NCBI GenBank assembly: GCA_017695055.1
Contig: JADILY010000003.1
Location: forward strand, 1 to 22,506
DNA: 22,506 nucleotides
Source of the DNA: Merdivivens faecigallinarum
GTDB taxonomy: Bacteria > Bacteroidota > Bacteroidia > Bacteroidales > UBA932
Direction: 5' to 3'
Below, piece by piece: positions 7,580-15,847 of this stretch. The notes beneath the pieces are model-generated. The model had not been told where the DNA came from. It worked only from the letters and a program-made list of their open reading frames with translations, and did no database searches. Numbering within the stretch: position 1 is the first letter of the stretch; every line of letters starts with the position of its first letter. Both the position numbers and the translations under genes were made by a program.

Positions 7580-9628
7580 ATGGATTCGGACATGGACAAA
7601 AAGGAAGCTAAAAAACGGATAGAGGAGCTCCGGGAGACCATCGGAGAACACAACAGGAGATATTATGTCGAAAATTCTCCGACAATCTCGGATTTCGAAT
7701 ACGACATGCTCATGCAGGAGCTTGCCGCAATGGAGAGGAAATATCCCGAATTCGCTTCCCCAGATTCCCCTACGGTGAAGGTCGGAAGCGACATAGACAC
7801 CGCCGGGAAACCGGTAAAACGGGAATTCGTACAGCGCAGGCACCGTTATCCGATGCTTTCCCTCGGAAACACATACGACATGGGGGAAGTGAATGCCTTT
7901 TTCGGCAGGGTGCGTGACGTGGAACCCGATTTCACGATGTCGGCGGAGCTCAAATTCGACGGCACTGCCATCTGCCTGACCTACAGGCGCGGGGAACTTG
8001 CCATGGCGCTTACCCGCGGAGACGGTACCGAGGGGGACGATGTGACGGAAAACGTGCTGAAGATAAGCAATATACCGCACAGATTGGAACGGTCGTCCGT
8101 GCCTTTTCCGGACGAATTCGAAATCCGCGGGGAAATTTACATGCCCTACAAGGCCTTCGACAGGCTCAATGCGGAAAGGGAAATTGATGAAGAACCGCCT
8201 TTCGCCAATCCGAGAAACGCGGCATCAGGGTCGCTGAAACTGCTCGACCCAGAAGAAGTGGGCCGGCGCGGACTGGAGTGTACGCTTTACCACCTTATCG
8301 GGGAAAACCTCCCGTTCTCCACACATATTGAGGCTCTTGAGGCCGCCCGTTCATGGGGTCTTCCTATTTCGGAGCACATAAGGCTGTGCCATGACATGGA
8401 CGAAGTCGACACATATATCACTGACTGGGATGTCCGCAGGAAATTCCTGCCATTCGCAACGGACGGGATTGTAATAAAGGTGAACGAACTGGAAATACAG
8501 AAAAGGTTGGGATATACGGCCAAGTCGCCGAGATGGGCGACGGCGTTCAAGTTCCAGGCCGAGCGGGCCCTGACAAAGCTGCTTTCCATCGATTACCAGG
8601 TCGGGAGGACCGGTGCGGTTACTCCCGTGGCCAACCTCGAACCCGTACAGCTGTCGGGTACGGTCGTCAAGCGCGCCTCGCTCCACAATGCCGACCAGAT
8701 GAAGCTGCTCGACATCCACATAGGCGATTACGTATATGTCGAAAAGGGAGGGGAAATCATACCGAAGATTACCGGAGTCGAGCTGTCTAAGCGTACCGGA
8801 GGCATCCTTCCGCCGGAGTTTCCCGCATACTGCCCTGTCTGCGGGACGAAACTCGTAAAAAACGAAGGCGAAGCCAAGTCGTTCTGTCCCAACAAGGACG
8901 GCTGCCCTCCACAGATAAAGGCCGGGATACTGCATTTCGTCAGCCGCAAAGCCATGAACATCAACGCCGGAGAGGCGACGATAGACCAGCTTACCGAAGC
9001 CGGGTTCATCAAAGACAGCTCGGATCTGTACGGTCTCGGCATGGAGCAACTGCTGACCCTCGAAGGCTGGAAAGAACGCTCGGCCGCCAAATTCCTCGCA
9101 AGCATCGAAGCCTCGAAACAGGTGCCTTTCCCGAGAGTTCTGTTCGCCATAGGCATAAGGTATGTCGGTGAAACCACGGCCAAGGCCCTGGCAAGGCATT
9201 TCAAGAGCATAGACAGTCTTGCAGCCGCCACAAGGGAGGAACTCGCCGATGTGGATGAGGTCGGAGATATCATCGCCGATTCGGTAACCGCGTATTTTTC
9301 AGACTTGAAACATCTCGAATTCCTTTTGAAACTAAGGAGCGCCGGACTGAAAATGGAGTCGGATCCCGACGGCGGAGAGAAAATTTCCGACATATTCGGA
9401 GGGGCCGCCATAGTGATTACAGGCAATTTTTCAATCCCGAGAGAGGAAATGAAGAAGAAAATAGAGGCTTTCGGGGGCAAGAACACGGGGTCCGTCAGTG
9501 CGAAGACGGCCTACCTCCTCGCCGGGGAGAAACCGGGTCCTGAAAAGATGAAAAAGGCCGAAAAACTCGGAATAAGGTTAATAAGCGAGAGCGATTTCAA
9601 CGGGATGACGGAAAGGACGGAGGGGTAA
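7580..9628 (+). CDS. ligA: NAD-dependent DNA ligase
   Basis: LigA seals nicks in duplex DNA during replication and repair, using NAD+. The product has 682 residues, a normal length. Domain order is visible. The Ia domain is at residues 1-75 (with RRYYVENSPTISDFEYD). The adenylation domain has the nucleophile K125 in AELKFDG and the downstream motif ATDGIVIKVN (about 293-302). An OB fold follows (about 330-410). The zinc site has C418, C421, C436 and C442. Helix-hairpin-helix repeats lie around 460-590, and a C-terminal BRCT domain begins around residue 600 (IVITGNFSIPREEMKKKIEAFGG). A second ATG four codons inside (7592) is an alternative start. It diverges from pfp and leads the long plus-strand gene run. 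Confidence 0.98.
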   Translation: MDSDMDKKEAKKRIEELRETIGEHNRRYYVENSPTISDFEYDMLMQELAAMERKYPEFASPDSPTVKVGSDIDTAGKPVKREFVQRRHRYPMLSLGNTYDMGEVNAFFGRVRDVEPDFTMSAELKFDGTAICLTYRRGELAMALTRGDGTEGDDVTENVLKISNIPHRLERSSVPFPDEFEIRGEIYMPYKAFDRLNAEREIDEEPPFANPRNAASGSLKLLDPEEVGRRGLECTLYHLIGENLPFSTHIEALEAARSWGLPISEHIRLCHDMDEVDTYITDWDVRRKFLPFATDGIVIKVNELEIQKRLGYTAKSPRWATAFKFQAERALTKLLSIDYQVGRTGAVTPVANLEPVQLSGTVVKRASLHNADQMKLLDIHIGDYVYVEKGGEIIPKITGVELSKRTGGILPPEFPAYCPVCGTKLVKNEGEAKSFCPNKDGCPPQIKAGILHFVSRKAMNINAGEATIDQLTEAGFIKDSSDLYGLGMEQLLTLEGWKERSAAKFLASIEASKQVPFPRVLFAIGIRYVGETTAKALARHFKSIDSLAAATREELADVDEVGDIIADSVTAYFSDLKHLEFLLKLRSAGLKMESDPDGGEKISDIFGGAAIVITGNFSIPREEMKKKIEAFGGKNTGSVSAKTAYLLAGEKPGPEKMKKAEKLGIRLISESDFNGMTERTEG

Positions 9629-9669
9629 TTTTTATAATCGGATATTTTATTTTTATAACCTGATATTTT
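9629..9669 (+). repeat. Two 20-bp direct repeats with a 21-bp period between ligA and the thioesterase gene
   Basis: Units at 9629-9648 and 9650-9669 match at 18 of 20 positions (TTTTTATAA, then TCG or CCT, then GATATTTT). They fill nearly all of the 50-nt gap after the ligA stop. The A+T-rich units end in TATTTTTTTG, which resembles a loose -7 element. They may form an internal promoter or a two-site operator, or may simply be a local duplication. Confidence 0.6.
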
Positions 9670-9678
9670 TTTGATAAA

Positions 9679-10050
9679 ATGGAAGAATTGAAAATCGGAA
9701 TGAAAAACAGGTCTGAAATGACCGTTACGGACGAAACCACGGCAATACGCTACGATTCCGGGGCGCTGCCGGTATTTTCCACCCCGGCCATGCTCGCCCT
9801 TATGGAAGGGGCCTCGTGGCATTTGGTGAAGAATGTGAGCGGACAGGACACGGTCGGCACCCTCGTGAACATAGAGCACCTCAGGGCCTGCAAGGTCGGG
9901 ACGAAGGTATGGGCTGAGGCCGAACTGACGGCAATCGAAGGCAGGAAGCTCTCTTTCAACGTCATGGCCTGCGATGACAAGGGAGTCATAGGAAAGGGAT
10001 ATCACGAAAGGTTCATAGTAGACCCTGAACGCTTCATGGGCAAACTCTGA
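9679..10050 (+). CDS. Hotdog-fold thioesterase, FLK-like
   Basis: This 123-residue single-domain hotdog protein resembles the fluoroacetyl-CoA thioesterase (FLK) group. The FLK catalytic triad Thr-Glu-His maps to T35 (in FSTPAM), E43 (in ALMEGAS) and H67 (in VNIEHLRA), with T35-E43 spacing equal to that of FLK. The central helix PAMLALMEGASWHLV and the following GTLVNIEHL strand are typical. It probably hydrolyses a small acyl-CoA; the physiological substrate is unknown and the FLK name does not imply fluoroacetate resistance. It sits 50 nt after ligA and 28 nt before the YihY gene, within the same run of genes. Confidence 0.85.
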   Translation: MEELKIGMKNRSEMTVTDETTAIRYDSGALPVFSTPAMLALMEGASWHLVKNVSGQDTVGTLVNIEHLRACKVGTKVWAEAELTAIEGRKLSFNVMACDDKGVIGKGYHERFIVDPERFMGKL

Positions 10051-10078
10051 CGGAAAAACATACCATACGGAGGAAAAC

Positions 10079-11002
10079 ATGGGACTGAAAGGCACCGTAG
10101 AGAGGATAAGGAAATTTTTCACCCACGATATCTGGCATCTGGACATGGGTACGATAAGCCGTGCGAAAGCCAGGGCCGTGCGCTATATCCGCGTGCTTTT
10201 CATAACGATACAGACATTTTCTTCCGAAAGGATTGGGAGCCAGGCCGTCTGCCTGAGTTTTTTCGGTACGATGGCCGTAGTCCCGTTCCTTGCAGTCACT
10301 TTCGCCATAACCGACGGATTCGGCCTGCGCGAATACCTCCAGCGGATGATATACGAGTATTTCGACACGAGCCAGGAGGTCATAGACCAGGTCATACAGT
10401 ATGCGGACAATATCATAAACACCGCCCAGTCAAACGCCCTGGGACTGATAAGCGCACTGATTTTCGTATGGCTCATATTCTGGATGATGCTTAATGTGGA
10501 AGCCGCTTTCAATCATGTATGGAAGGTAAGGAAATCGAGGAATTTTCTCAGGAGGCTCGCCGTTTACGGGACCATACTCGCCATCTCCCCTTTTGTCGTG
10601 ATAGTGATGTTTTCCGCATTTTTCATGTATGCCGACGCCTTCGAGTCCATAGGTTTCGGGGCCGAAGTGACAGACAGCCTCAAATCCGGAATAGCCTGGA
10701 TTGCCGTATATGTCCTTACGGTGCTCGTGCTTACGGCGATGTACAAATTCATACCCAACAAGAAGGTATATTTCGGACCGGCCTTCAAGGCGGCATTGGT
10801 TTCCGCCCTGTTTTTTGTAATTTTGCAGTATATTTACATTGAAACGCAGCTGTTCGTGGCAAGGCTGAGCGCGGTTTACGGGGCTGTCGCGGCCATACCG
10901 CTTTTCATGTTTTGGATGAATTTCTGCTGGTTCATAATTCTGTTCGGTGCGGAAATTTCGTATGCGTTCCAGAATGTAGACAAATATAATCTTGACGACT
11001 GA
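10079..11002 (+). CDS. YihY/BrkB-family inner-membrane protein
   Basis: The 307-residue polytopic protein belongs to the YihY/virulence factor BrkB family. About six hydrophobic segments are visible: near residues 55-77 (SQAVCLSFFGTMAVVPFLAV), 118-140, 160-185, 197-222, 233-257 and 268-295. The family phrases GAVAAIPLFMFWMNFCWFIILFGAE and NVEAAFNHVWKVRKSR mark it clearly. Its biochemical role is unsettled; it was once mis-assigned as RNase BN. An uncommon Shine-Dalgarno-like GGAGG lies about 5 nt before the ATG. Its stop is only 3 nt from the next start (relA/spoT), implying translational coupling. Confidence 0.93.
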   Translation: MGLKGTVERIRKFFTHDIWHLDMGTISRAKARAVRYIRVLFITIQTFSSERIGSQAVCLSFFGTMAVVPFLAVTFAITDGFGLREYLQRMIYEYFDTSQEVIDQVIQYADNIINTAQSNALGLISALIFVWLIFWMMLNVEAAFNHVWKVRKSRNFLRRLAVYGTILAISPFVVIVMFSAFFMYADAFESIGFGAEVTDSLKSGIAWIAVYVLTVLVLTAMYKFIPNKKVYFGPAFKAALVSALFFVILQYIYIETQLFVARLSAVYGAVAAIPLFMFWMNFCWFIILFGAEISYAFQNVDKYNLDD

Positions 11003-11005
11003 GAT

Positions 11006-13234
11006 ATGACTGAATTTACCAAGGAAGACATCGGCATGGTGCAGGCCGCTTATGAAGATTTGCTCGAAGCGGCGAAAAAACGGGTGCAGGGACCGAATGA
11101 GCTCGAAATGATCAAGAAGGCCTTCGAGTTCGCAAACGAAGCCCACAAGGGTGTGAGGCGGAGGTCGGGAGAGCCTTATATCATGCATCCTTTGGCCGTA
11201 GCCAAAATAGTCGTCAGCGAGATAGGGCTCGGCTACAAGTCAATAGTCGCCGCACTGCTCCACGACGTAGTGGAAGACACGGATTATACAATCGATGACA
11301 TCAAGGCCCAGTTCAACGAGAAGATTGCTTCGCTGGTGGACGGCCTCACAAAGATAAAGGTAGCCCTGAACAATGAAGACACGGCCACGAAGACATCCCT
11401 ACAGGCTGAAAACTTCAAGCGCATACTGTACACCCTCAATGACGATATCCGGGTCGTGCTCATCAAACTCGCCGACAGGCTGCACAATATCAGGACCATA
11501 GGCGCGATGCCGGAGTACAAGCGGGACAAGATTCTCGGCGAAACCATGTATATCTTCATCCCTCTCGCCCACCGGCTCGGACTGTACGGCATCAAGTCCG
11601 AAATGGAGGATACCTGGCTGAGGTACAAGGAGCCCGAGGCATACAGGGACATTACCGAGAAGCTCGCCGACATCCAGCAGGGCAATTTCCACAAGCTCGA
11701 CAAATTCGTCGCCCCTATCGAGGAGGCTTTGAAAGAGGCCGGCATCAGTTATACCATATTGAAAAGGCTGAAATCCCCATATTCGATATGGTACAAGATA
11801 AAGACGAAGGGCGTGTCATTCGACCAGATATACGACCTTTTCGCCGTAAGGATAATCTACAGGCCGGACAAGCCGGAAAAGGAAATATCCGAGTGCTTCG
11901 AAATCTACACCATCCTGAAAAAGATTTTCCCTCCGCGCAGTTTCAAGCAGGACAGATACCGCGACTGGGTAGGCAACCCAAAGAGCAACGGCTACGAGGC
12001 CCTGCACTGTACGATAATGTGCCGGGACGAGGCAAAGGGATTCTGGGTCGAAGTGCAAATCCGCAGCGAAAGGATGAACGACATCGCCGAAAAAGGCATC
12101 GCGGCCCACTGGCTGTACAAGAAGGACGGCGTAATCCTTCCGGACATGGAAAACGAAATGGACACGATGCTCCAGAGGGTCAGGGAGATAATCAATAATC
12201 CCGATGCTTCGTCTATAGAGCTCCTGGACGAATTCCACAAGGAAATGACCAGTCCGAACATTACGGTTTTCACTCCGAAAGGCGAACAGAGGACGCTAAT
12301 AAAGGGGGCTACGGCCCTCGATTACGCATACCAGATACATACGCAGATAGGAAATACCGCGATAGCCGCAAAAATCAACCAGAAGCTCTACCCTCTTTCG
12401 CAGGAGCTCCGCAGCGGCGACCAGGTGGAGATAATCACCGCCGACAATGCCGCCCCGAAGGCCGAATGGCTCGAATTCCTCAAGACGGCCAAGGCCATCA
12501 ATATCGTAAAATCCTATCTGAAGGGTGAAAAACAGGAATATATCGATGCCGGGATGAAAACCGTCGAGCAGAAACTGCATGAATGCGGCCTGAAATTTTC
12601 CGAAAAGAACATCAAGCTCCTGTACCGCGGCTACAAACTGAACACCGCCGAAGACCTGTATTTCAATGTAGGTTCCGGCATGCTGAGCCTCAGCGACATC
12701 GAATATGTGCTGAAACGCATGTCATCCAACCAGTCATGGTTCAGCTGGTTCAGGAATCCCTCCAAGAACGACAACATATTCGTGGACGAGGCTTCGAAAG
12801 GCATGAATTTCGTTATATCCCCGTGCTGCAGTCCGATTCCCGGGGACCCGATAATAGGCTTCAAGGATACGGACAATGTAATACACATACACAAGAAAAG
12901 CTGCAAGAAGGCAACGGAACTGGAATCCAAACAGGGATATACGATAGTGAAAGACCCTGTATGGAATACGGAAAACCGCAACCACTCCTACCCTGCACGC
13001 ATCTCGGTATACGGAATGGACAGGTTGGGGATACTCAGCGATGTGACGAAGTACATATCATTCGTCATGGGCGTAAACATAAGGCATCTGGATTTCAACA
13101 GCAACGGTGGCGTTTTCACGGGAGACATAGACCTGTTGGTGACAAGCAAGAAGGATCTGGATACGATAATCAAGAAACTGACGAAAATAGACGGAATAGA
13201 GAAGGTGCGAAGGGAAGACATAGTAGAAATTTGA
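11006..13234 (+). CDS. RelA/SpoT-family bifunctional (p)ppGpp synthetase/hydrolase
   Basis: This long RSH enzyme (742 residues) makes and degrades the stringent-response alarmone (p)ppGpp. The hydrolase HD domain appears intact: H47, H61, H86-D87 in LLHDVVEDT, E90-D91, and D157/N161 in LADRLHNIRT. The synthetase domain has KSPYSIWYKIKTKG, FDQIYDLFAVRI and NGYEALHCTI (328-337). Its RYRD motif (317-320) is basic, as in the RXKD of bifunctional enzymes, not the EXDD of monofunctional RelA. A TGS domain follows at about 418-480 (ITVFTPKGEQRTLIKGATALDYA), then a zinc-finger-like CCSPIPGD and a C-terminal ACT domain (about 668-742, ISVYGMDRLGILSDVTKYIS). It is coupled to the YihY gene upstream and lies 19 nt before the lipoprotein gene. 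Confidence 0.97.
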   Translation: MTEFTKEDIGMVQAAYEDLLEAAKKRVQGPNELEMIKKAFEFANEAHKGVRRRSGEPYIMHPLAVAKIVVSEIGLGYKSIVAALLHDVVEDTDYTIDDIKAQFNEKIASLVDGLTKIKVALNNEDTATKTSLQAENFKRILYTLNDDIRVVLIKLADRLHNIRTIGAMPEYKRDKILGETMYIFIPLAHRLGLYGIKSEMEDTWLRYKEPEAYRDITEKLADIQQGNFHKLDKFVAPIEEALKEAGISYTILKRLKSPYSIWYKIKTKGVSFDQIYDLFAVRIIYRPDKPEKEISECFEIYTILKKIFPPRSFKQDRYRDWVGNPKSNGYEALHCTIMCRDEAKGFWVEVQIRSERMNDIAEKGIAAHWLYKKDGVILPDMENEMDTMLQRVREIINNPDASSIELLDEFHKEMTSPNITVFTPKGEQRTLIKGATALDYAYQIHTQIGNTAIAAKINQKLYPLSQELRSGDQVEIITADNAAPKAEWLEFLKTAKAINIVKSYLKGEKQEYIDAGMKTVEQKLHECGLKFSEKNIKLLYRGYKLNTAEDLYFNVGSGMLSLSDIEYVLKRMSSNQSWFSWFRNPSKNDNIFVDEASKGMNFVISPCCSPIPGDPIIGFKDTDNVIHIHKKSCKKATELESKQGYTIVKDPVWNTENRNHSYPARISVYGMDRLGILSDVTKYISFVMGVNIRHLDFNSNGGVFTGDIDLLVTSKKDLDTIIKKLTKIDGIEKVRREDIVEI

Positions 13235-13253
13235 CTATTTACTTAGAGGAAAG

Positions 13254-15080
13254 ATGTTAAGGATTTTTAAAAATTTGATGAGGCATTATCCGGTAGCGGT
13301 GCTCTGCACCCTGCTGTTTTCGGTGATATTCATGAAATCGTGCGCCAATACCACCACGCCCCCGTCCGGCGGCGCAAAGGACACGATTCCGCCGGTATTG
13401 CTGTATGTCGAACCGCAGAACCTCGCGACAAACGTATCGAGGGACAAGGGTTACGTGAAAATGACCTTCGACGAGTACGTCGTGGTCAAGACCGCCTCCG
13501 ATATTTTCCTTTCACCTCCGATGGAGAAAAAACCAGTACACAAAATCCGCGGGAAAAGCATCATAGTGTCCTTCGACGGAAAACTCGATTCCAACCGCAC
13601 CTACGTACTGGACATGGGGCAGTCCGTGGCGGACAACAACGAGGGCAATATCTATCCGGGATTCGTCATAGCCTTCTCCACAGGCAATACAGTGGATTCG
13701 ATGTATCTGACAGGAACGGTTTCGGACTGCAACACACTCGCCCCTTTCAAAGGCGCCACGGTAGGCCTCTATATCTCGGATGACGATTCGGTCGTTTTCA
13801 AGGAACGTCCCGTCGCGGCGGCCAAGGCCGACGACTGGGGTTTCTTCGCCATAAGGAACATCAAGGATACGCTGTACAGGATGTATGCCTTCAACGACCT
13901 GAACAACGACAATGTCTTCAATCCGGAATCGGAAGAAGTGGCTTTCATAGACTCCCTCGTAAGGCCGACAAAGGTCGTTGCCGACAATATACTCGAACTT
14001 TTCAAACTCGACATGAAGGATACGCTCGCCTGCCTGACGAGGCAGTCGGACTATGAACTTGCAATGTTCAAGGAAGCCACTGCACGGCAATATCTTGTCA
14101 ATAAGGAAAGGACGGGCGAAAAGATATTCTACATCACATTTTCCGCCCCTTATACCCAGATAGACTCCCTGTGGTTCGAAGGAATCCCGCAGGAAAAGGT
14201 AATAACCCAGTTCAACGACATGGAGGACAGCCTGCTTATCTGGATTAACGACGGCTCGAAAGTGCAGCCGGACTCCCTGTGGCTCAACGTAAACTACATG
14301 AAAACGGACGATTCCCTGAAAATCCGTGTCCCTACTACGGAAAGGATAGGCATGCACAAGAGCCGCGCAATGATCCAGGATGCGAAAAGATACAAGCGAA
14401 GGGACGAGATGAAGGCCGAAGATACTGCTACGGTATACAAGGTGAGCGCAAACGGGGAAACTTTCGACCAGGACGGTTTCATCATAGATTTCACTTTCCC
14501 GTTGGTTGAAGCAAAATTCGATTCGCTGCAAATGATACTCATAAATCCGCGGCAGGAAGAAAGCCCGGCAGCCTATACCGTAGTACACGATACCATGGAT
14601 TTGAGACGGTACCGCATCTACCCGGAACAACCTCTGCAAAAAGGTTACGAATGCCAGCTGAAGATTCCGTACGGGGTGTTTTTCGATATAAACAGGATGC
14701 CTAACGACAGTTCCAAGACCAAGGTTTCCCTTCCGACTTCGGAAGACCTGAGTACTCTCTATCTGTCCTTGAAAGAGATGAGCGGGGAATGCCGCTATAT
14801 CGTCGAACTTATGAACGAAAAGCGCGACAAGGCCATCAGAAGGTATGAAATCAGGACCGATACGACTTTGGTTTTCCCGTACATCAAGGAAGGCATGTAT
14901 TCGGTCAGGATTACCGAAGACCTTAACAACAACGGAATAGTGGACACAGGGATATTGCTTGAAAAGAAACAGCCCGAGAAAGTGAAATTCCTTGAGCTCA
15001 GTGACGGCAATTCGCTGATTACCATACCGCCTGCCATGGAAATTGAGCAGGAAGTCGATATAAAGGAAATGTTCAAATGA
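13254..15080 (+). CDS. Ig-like domain lipoprotein (Bacteroidota conserved)
   Basis: The 608-residue exported protein has a hydrophobic N-terminus and a probable lipobox ending at C30 (FMKSC). It then shows the family hallmark CANTTTPPSGGAKDTIPPVLL. An SbsA/Big_5-type Ig-like domain covers about residues 44-145. The rest is beta-rich with no catalytic motif I can name. It includes a possible carboxypeptidase-regulatory-like stretch (about 150-235, with FNDLNNDNVFNPESE) and a related phrase near the end (ITEDLNNNGIVDTG). Such proteins are widespread in Bacteroidales and presumed periplasmic or outer-membrane-anchored; their function is unknown. An alternative ATG occurs at codon 9. The last four bases (ATGA) overlap the start of the next gene. 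Confidence 0.85.
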   Translation: MLRIFKNLMRHYPVAVLCTLLFSVIFMKSCANTTTPPSGGAKDTIPPVLLYVEPQNLATNVSRDKGYVKMTFDEYVVVKTASDIFLSPPMEKKPVHKIRGKSIIVSFDGKLDSNRTYVLDMGQSVADNNEGNIYPGFVIAFSTGNTVDSMYLTGTVSDCNTLAPFKGATVGLYISDDDSVVFKERPVAAAKADDWGFFAIRNIKDTLYRMYAFNDLNNDNVFNPESEEVAFIDSLVRPTKVVADNILELFKLDMKDTLACLTRQSDYELAMFKEATARQYLVNKERTGEKIFYITFSAPYTQIDSLWFEGIPQEKVITQFNDMEDSLLIWINDGSKVQPDSLWLNVNYMKTDDSLKIRVPTTERIGMHKSRAMIQDAKRYKRRDEMKAEDTATVYKVSANGETFDQDGFIIDFTFPLVEAKFDSLQMILINPRQEESPAAYTVVHDTMDLRRYRIYPEQPLQKGYECQLKIPYGVFFDINRMPNDSSKTKVSLPTSEDLSTLYLSLKEMSGECRYIVELMNEKRDKAIRRYEIRTDTTLVFPYIKEGMYSVRITEDLNNNGIVDTGILLEKKQPEKVKFLELSDGNSLITIPPAMEIEQEVDIKEMFK

Positions 15081-15847
15081 TCAAAAAACACATCATAGCC
15101 ATCTGCCTTTTCGCCGCCCTCTGGACCGTTGGGGCGAAGGCACAGGAATTTACGGTAGGTATGACCCCGGGGCTGACCTTCAACGACTCAACCGATGTCA
15201 TCAAACCTCCCAAACCCGTAGAGAGATGCCACCTGATAGGTGTCAATTACAGTGTAGGCTGGGGAAGCCTGTACACCGTGCCGACAGTGGCGGCAATAAG
15301 GGAATTCTCCCCTTTCGGGGTAGGAATAACCTATACTTATTTGCAGGATTTGTGGGGGATGTACTCGTTGTTCGGCCTTCAGACGGGGCTCAGGTATTCA
15401 CGTGAAGGGTTTTCATACGAAGACACCAACCTCAAACCTTACATGACCACCTTTTATGAAGTGGCGGAACTTCCTTTCAACACTTTCCTGCATTATGAAA
15501 TATTCAAAGGCTATGTCCGCCTGTTCGTCAACGCGGGGGCGTATTTCGGCTACAGGCTGAAAGTCGAGCGCCCTTATCTTGAAACAGAGGACTTCGCCGC
15601 AACGGACTGGGAAGAAAGCGACAACAGGTTCGATTACGGGATAAAGGCCGGAGGAGGTATCGCCATAGTGCTTTCGCCGGTGGAAATACATATCGAATGT
15701 TCATACAAGCATTCGTTTTCCCCTCTTTTCGACCCGGCGAGGGACAGCCAGTACTACTTCAACTACACATATCCGACACAGATTCTGCTGACGGTCGGCC
15801 TCCATTTCCAGTTGGGAAGAAAAATTTTCATCGATGACAGAAGATAA
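15077..15847 (+). CDS. Outer-membrane beta-barrel protein (PorT-like/DUF6048-like)
   Basis: This 256-residue protein has a cleavable signal peptide (core IIAICLFAALWTVGA, probable cleavage after AKA near residue 22). The mature part is made of alternating amphipathic, aromatic-rich strands with glycine turns, such as FGVGITYTYLQDLWG, FVNAGAYFGYRLKVE and FDYGIKAGGGIAIVL. It ends in a probable last strand, LLTVGLHFQLGRKIF. This fits a small outer-membrane barrel of the PorT or DUF6048 kind; I cannot tell which by eye. Its start overlaps the lipoprotein stop by 4 nt, and its 3' end overlaps ispG by 14 nt. The lipoprotein and barrel may work together at the outer membrane. Confidence 0.75.
   Translation: MIKKHIIAICLFAALWTVGAKAQEFTVGMTPGLTFNDSTDVIKPPKPVERCHLIGVNYSVGWGSLYTVPTVAAIREFSPFGVGITYTYLQDLWGMYSLFGLQTGLRYSREGFSYEDTNLKPYMTTFYEVAELPFNTFLHYEIFKGYVRLFVNAGAYFGYRLKVERPYLETEDFAATDWEESDNRFDYGIKAGGGIAIVLSPVEIHIECSYKHSFSPLFDPARDSQYYFNYTYPTQILLTVGLHFQLGRKIFIDDRR

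Noticed and set aside
13512..14639. Minus-strand frame of 375 codons opposite the Ig-like lipoprotein gene
   Set aside because: Antisense shadow inside a tightly packed plus-strand operon; no signal peptide or motif.
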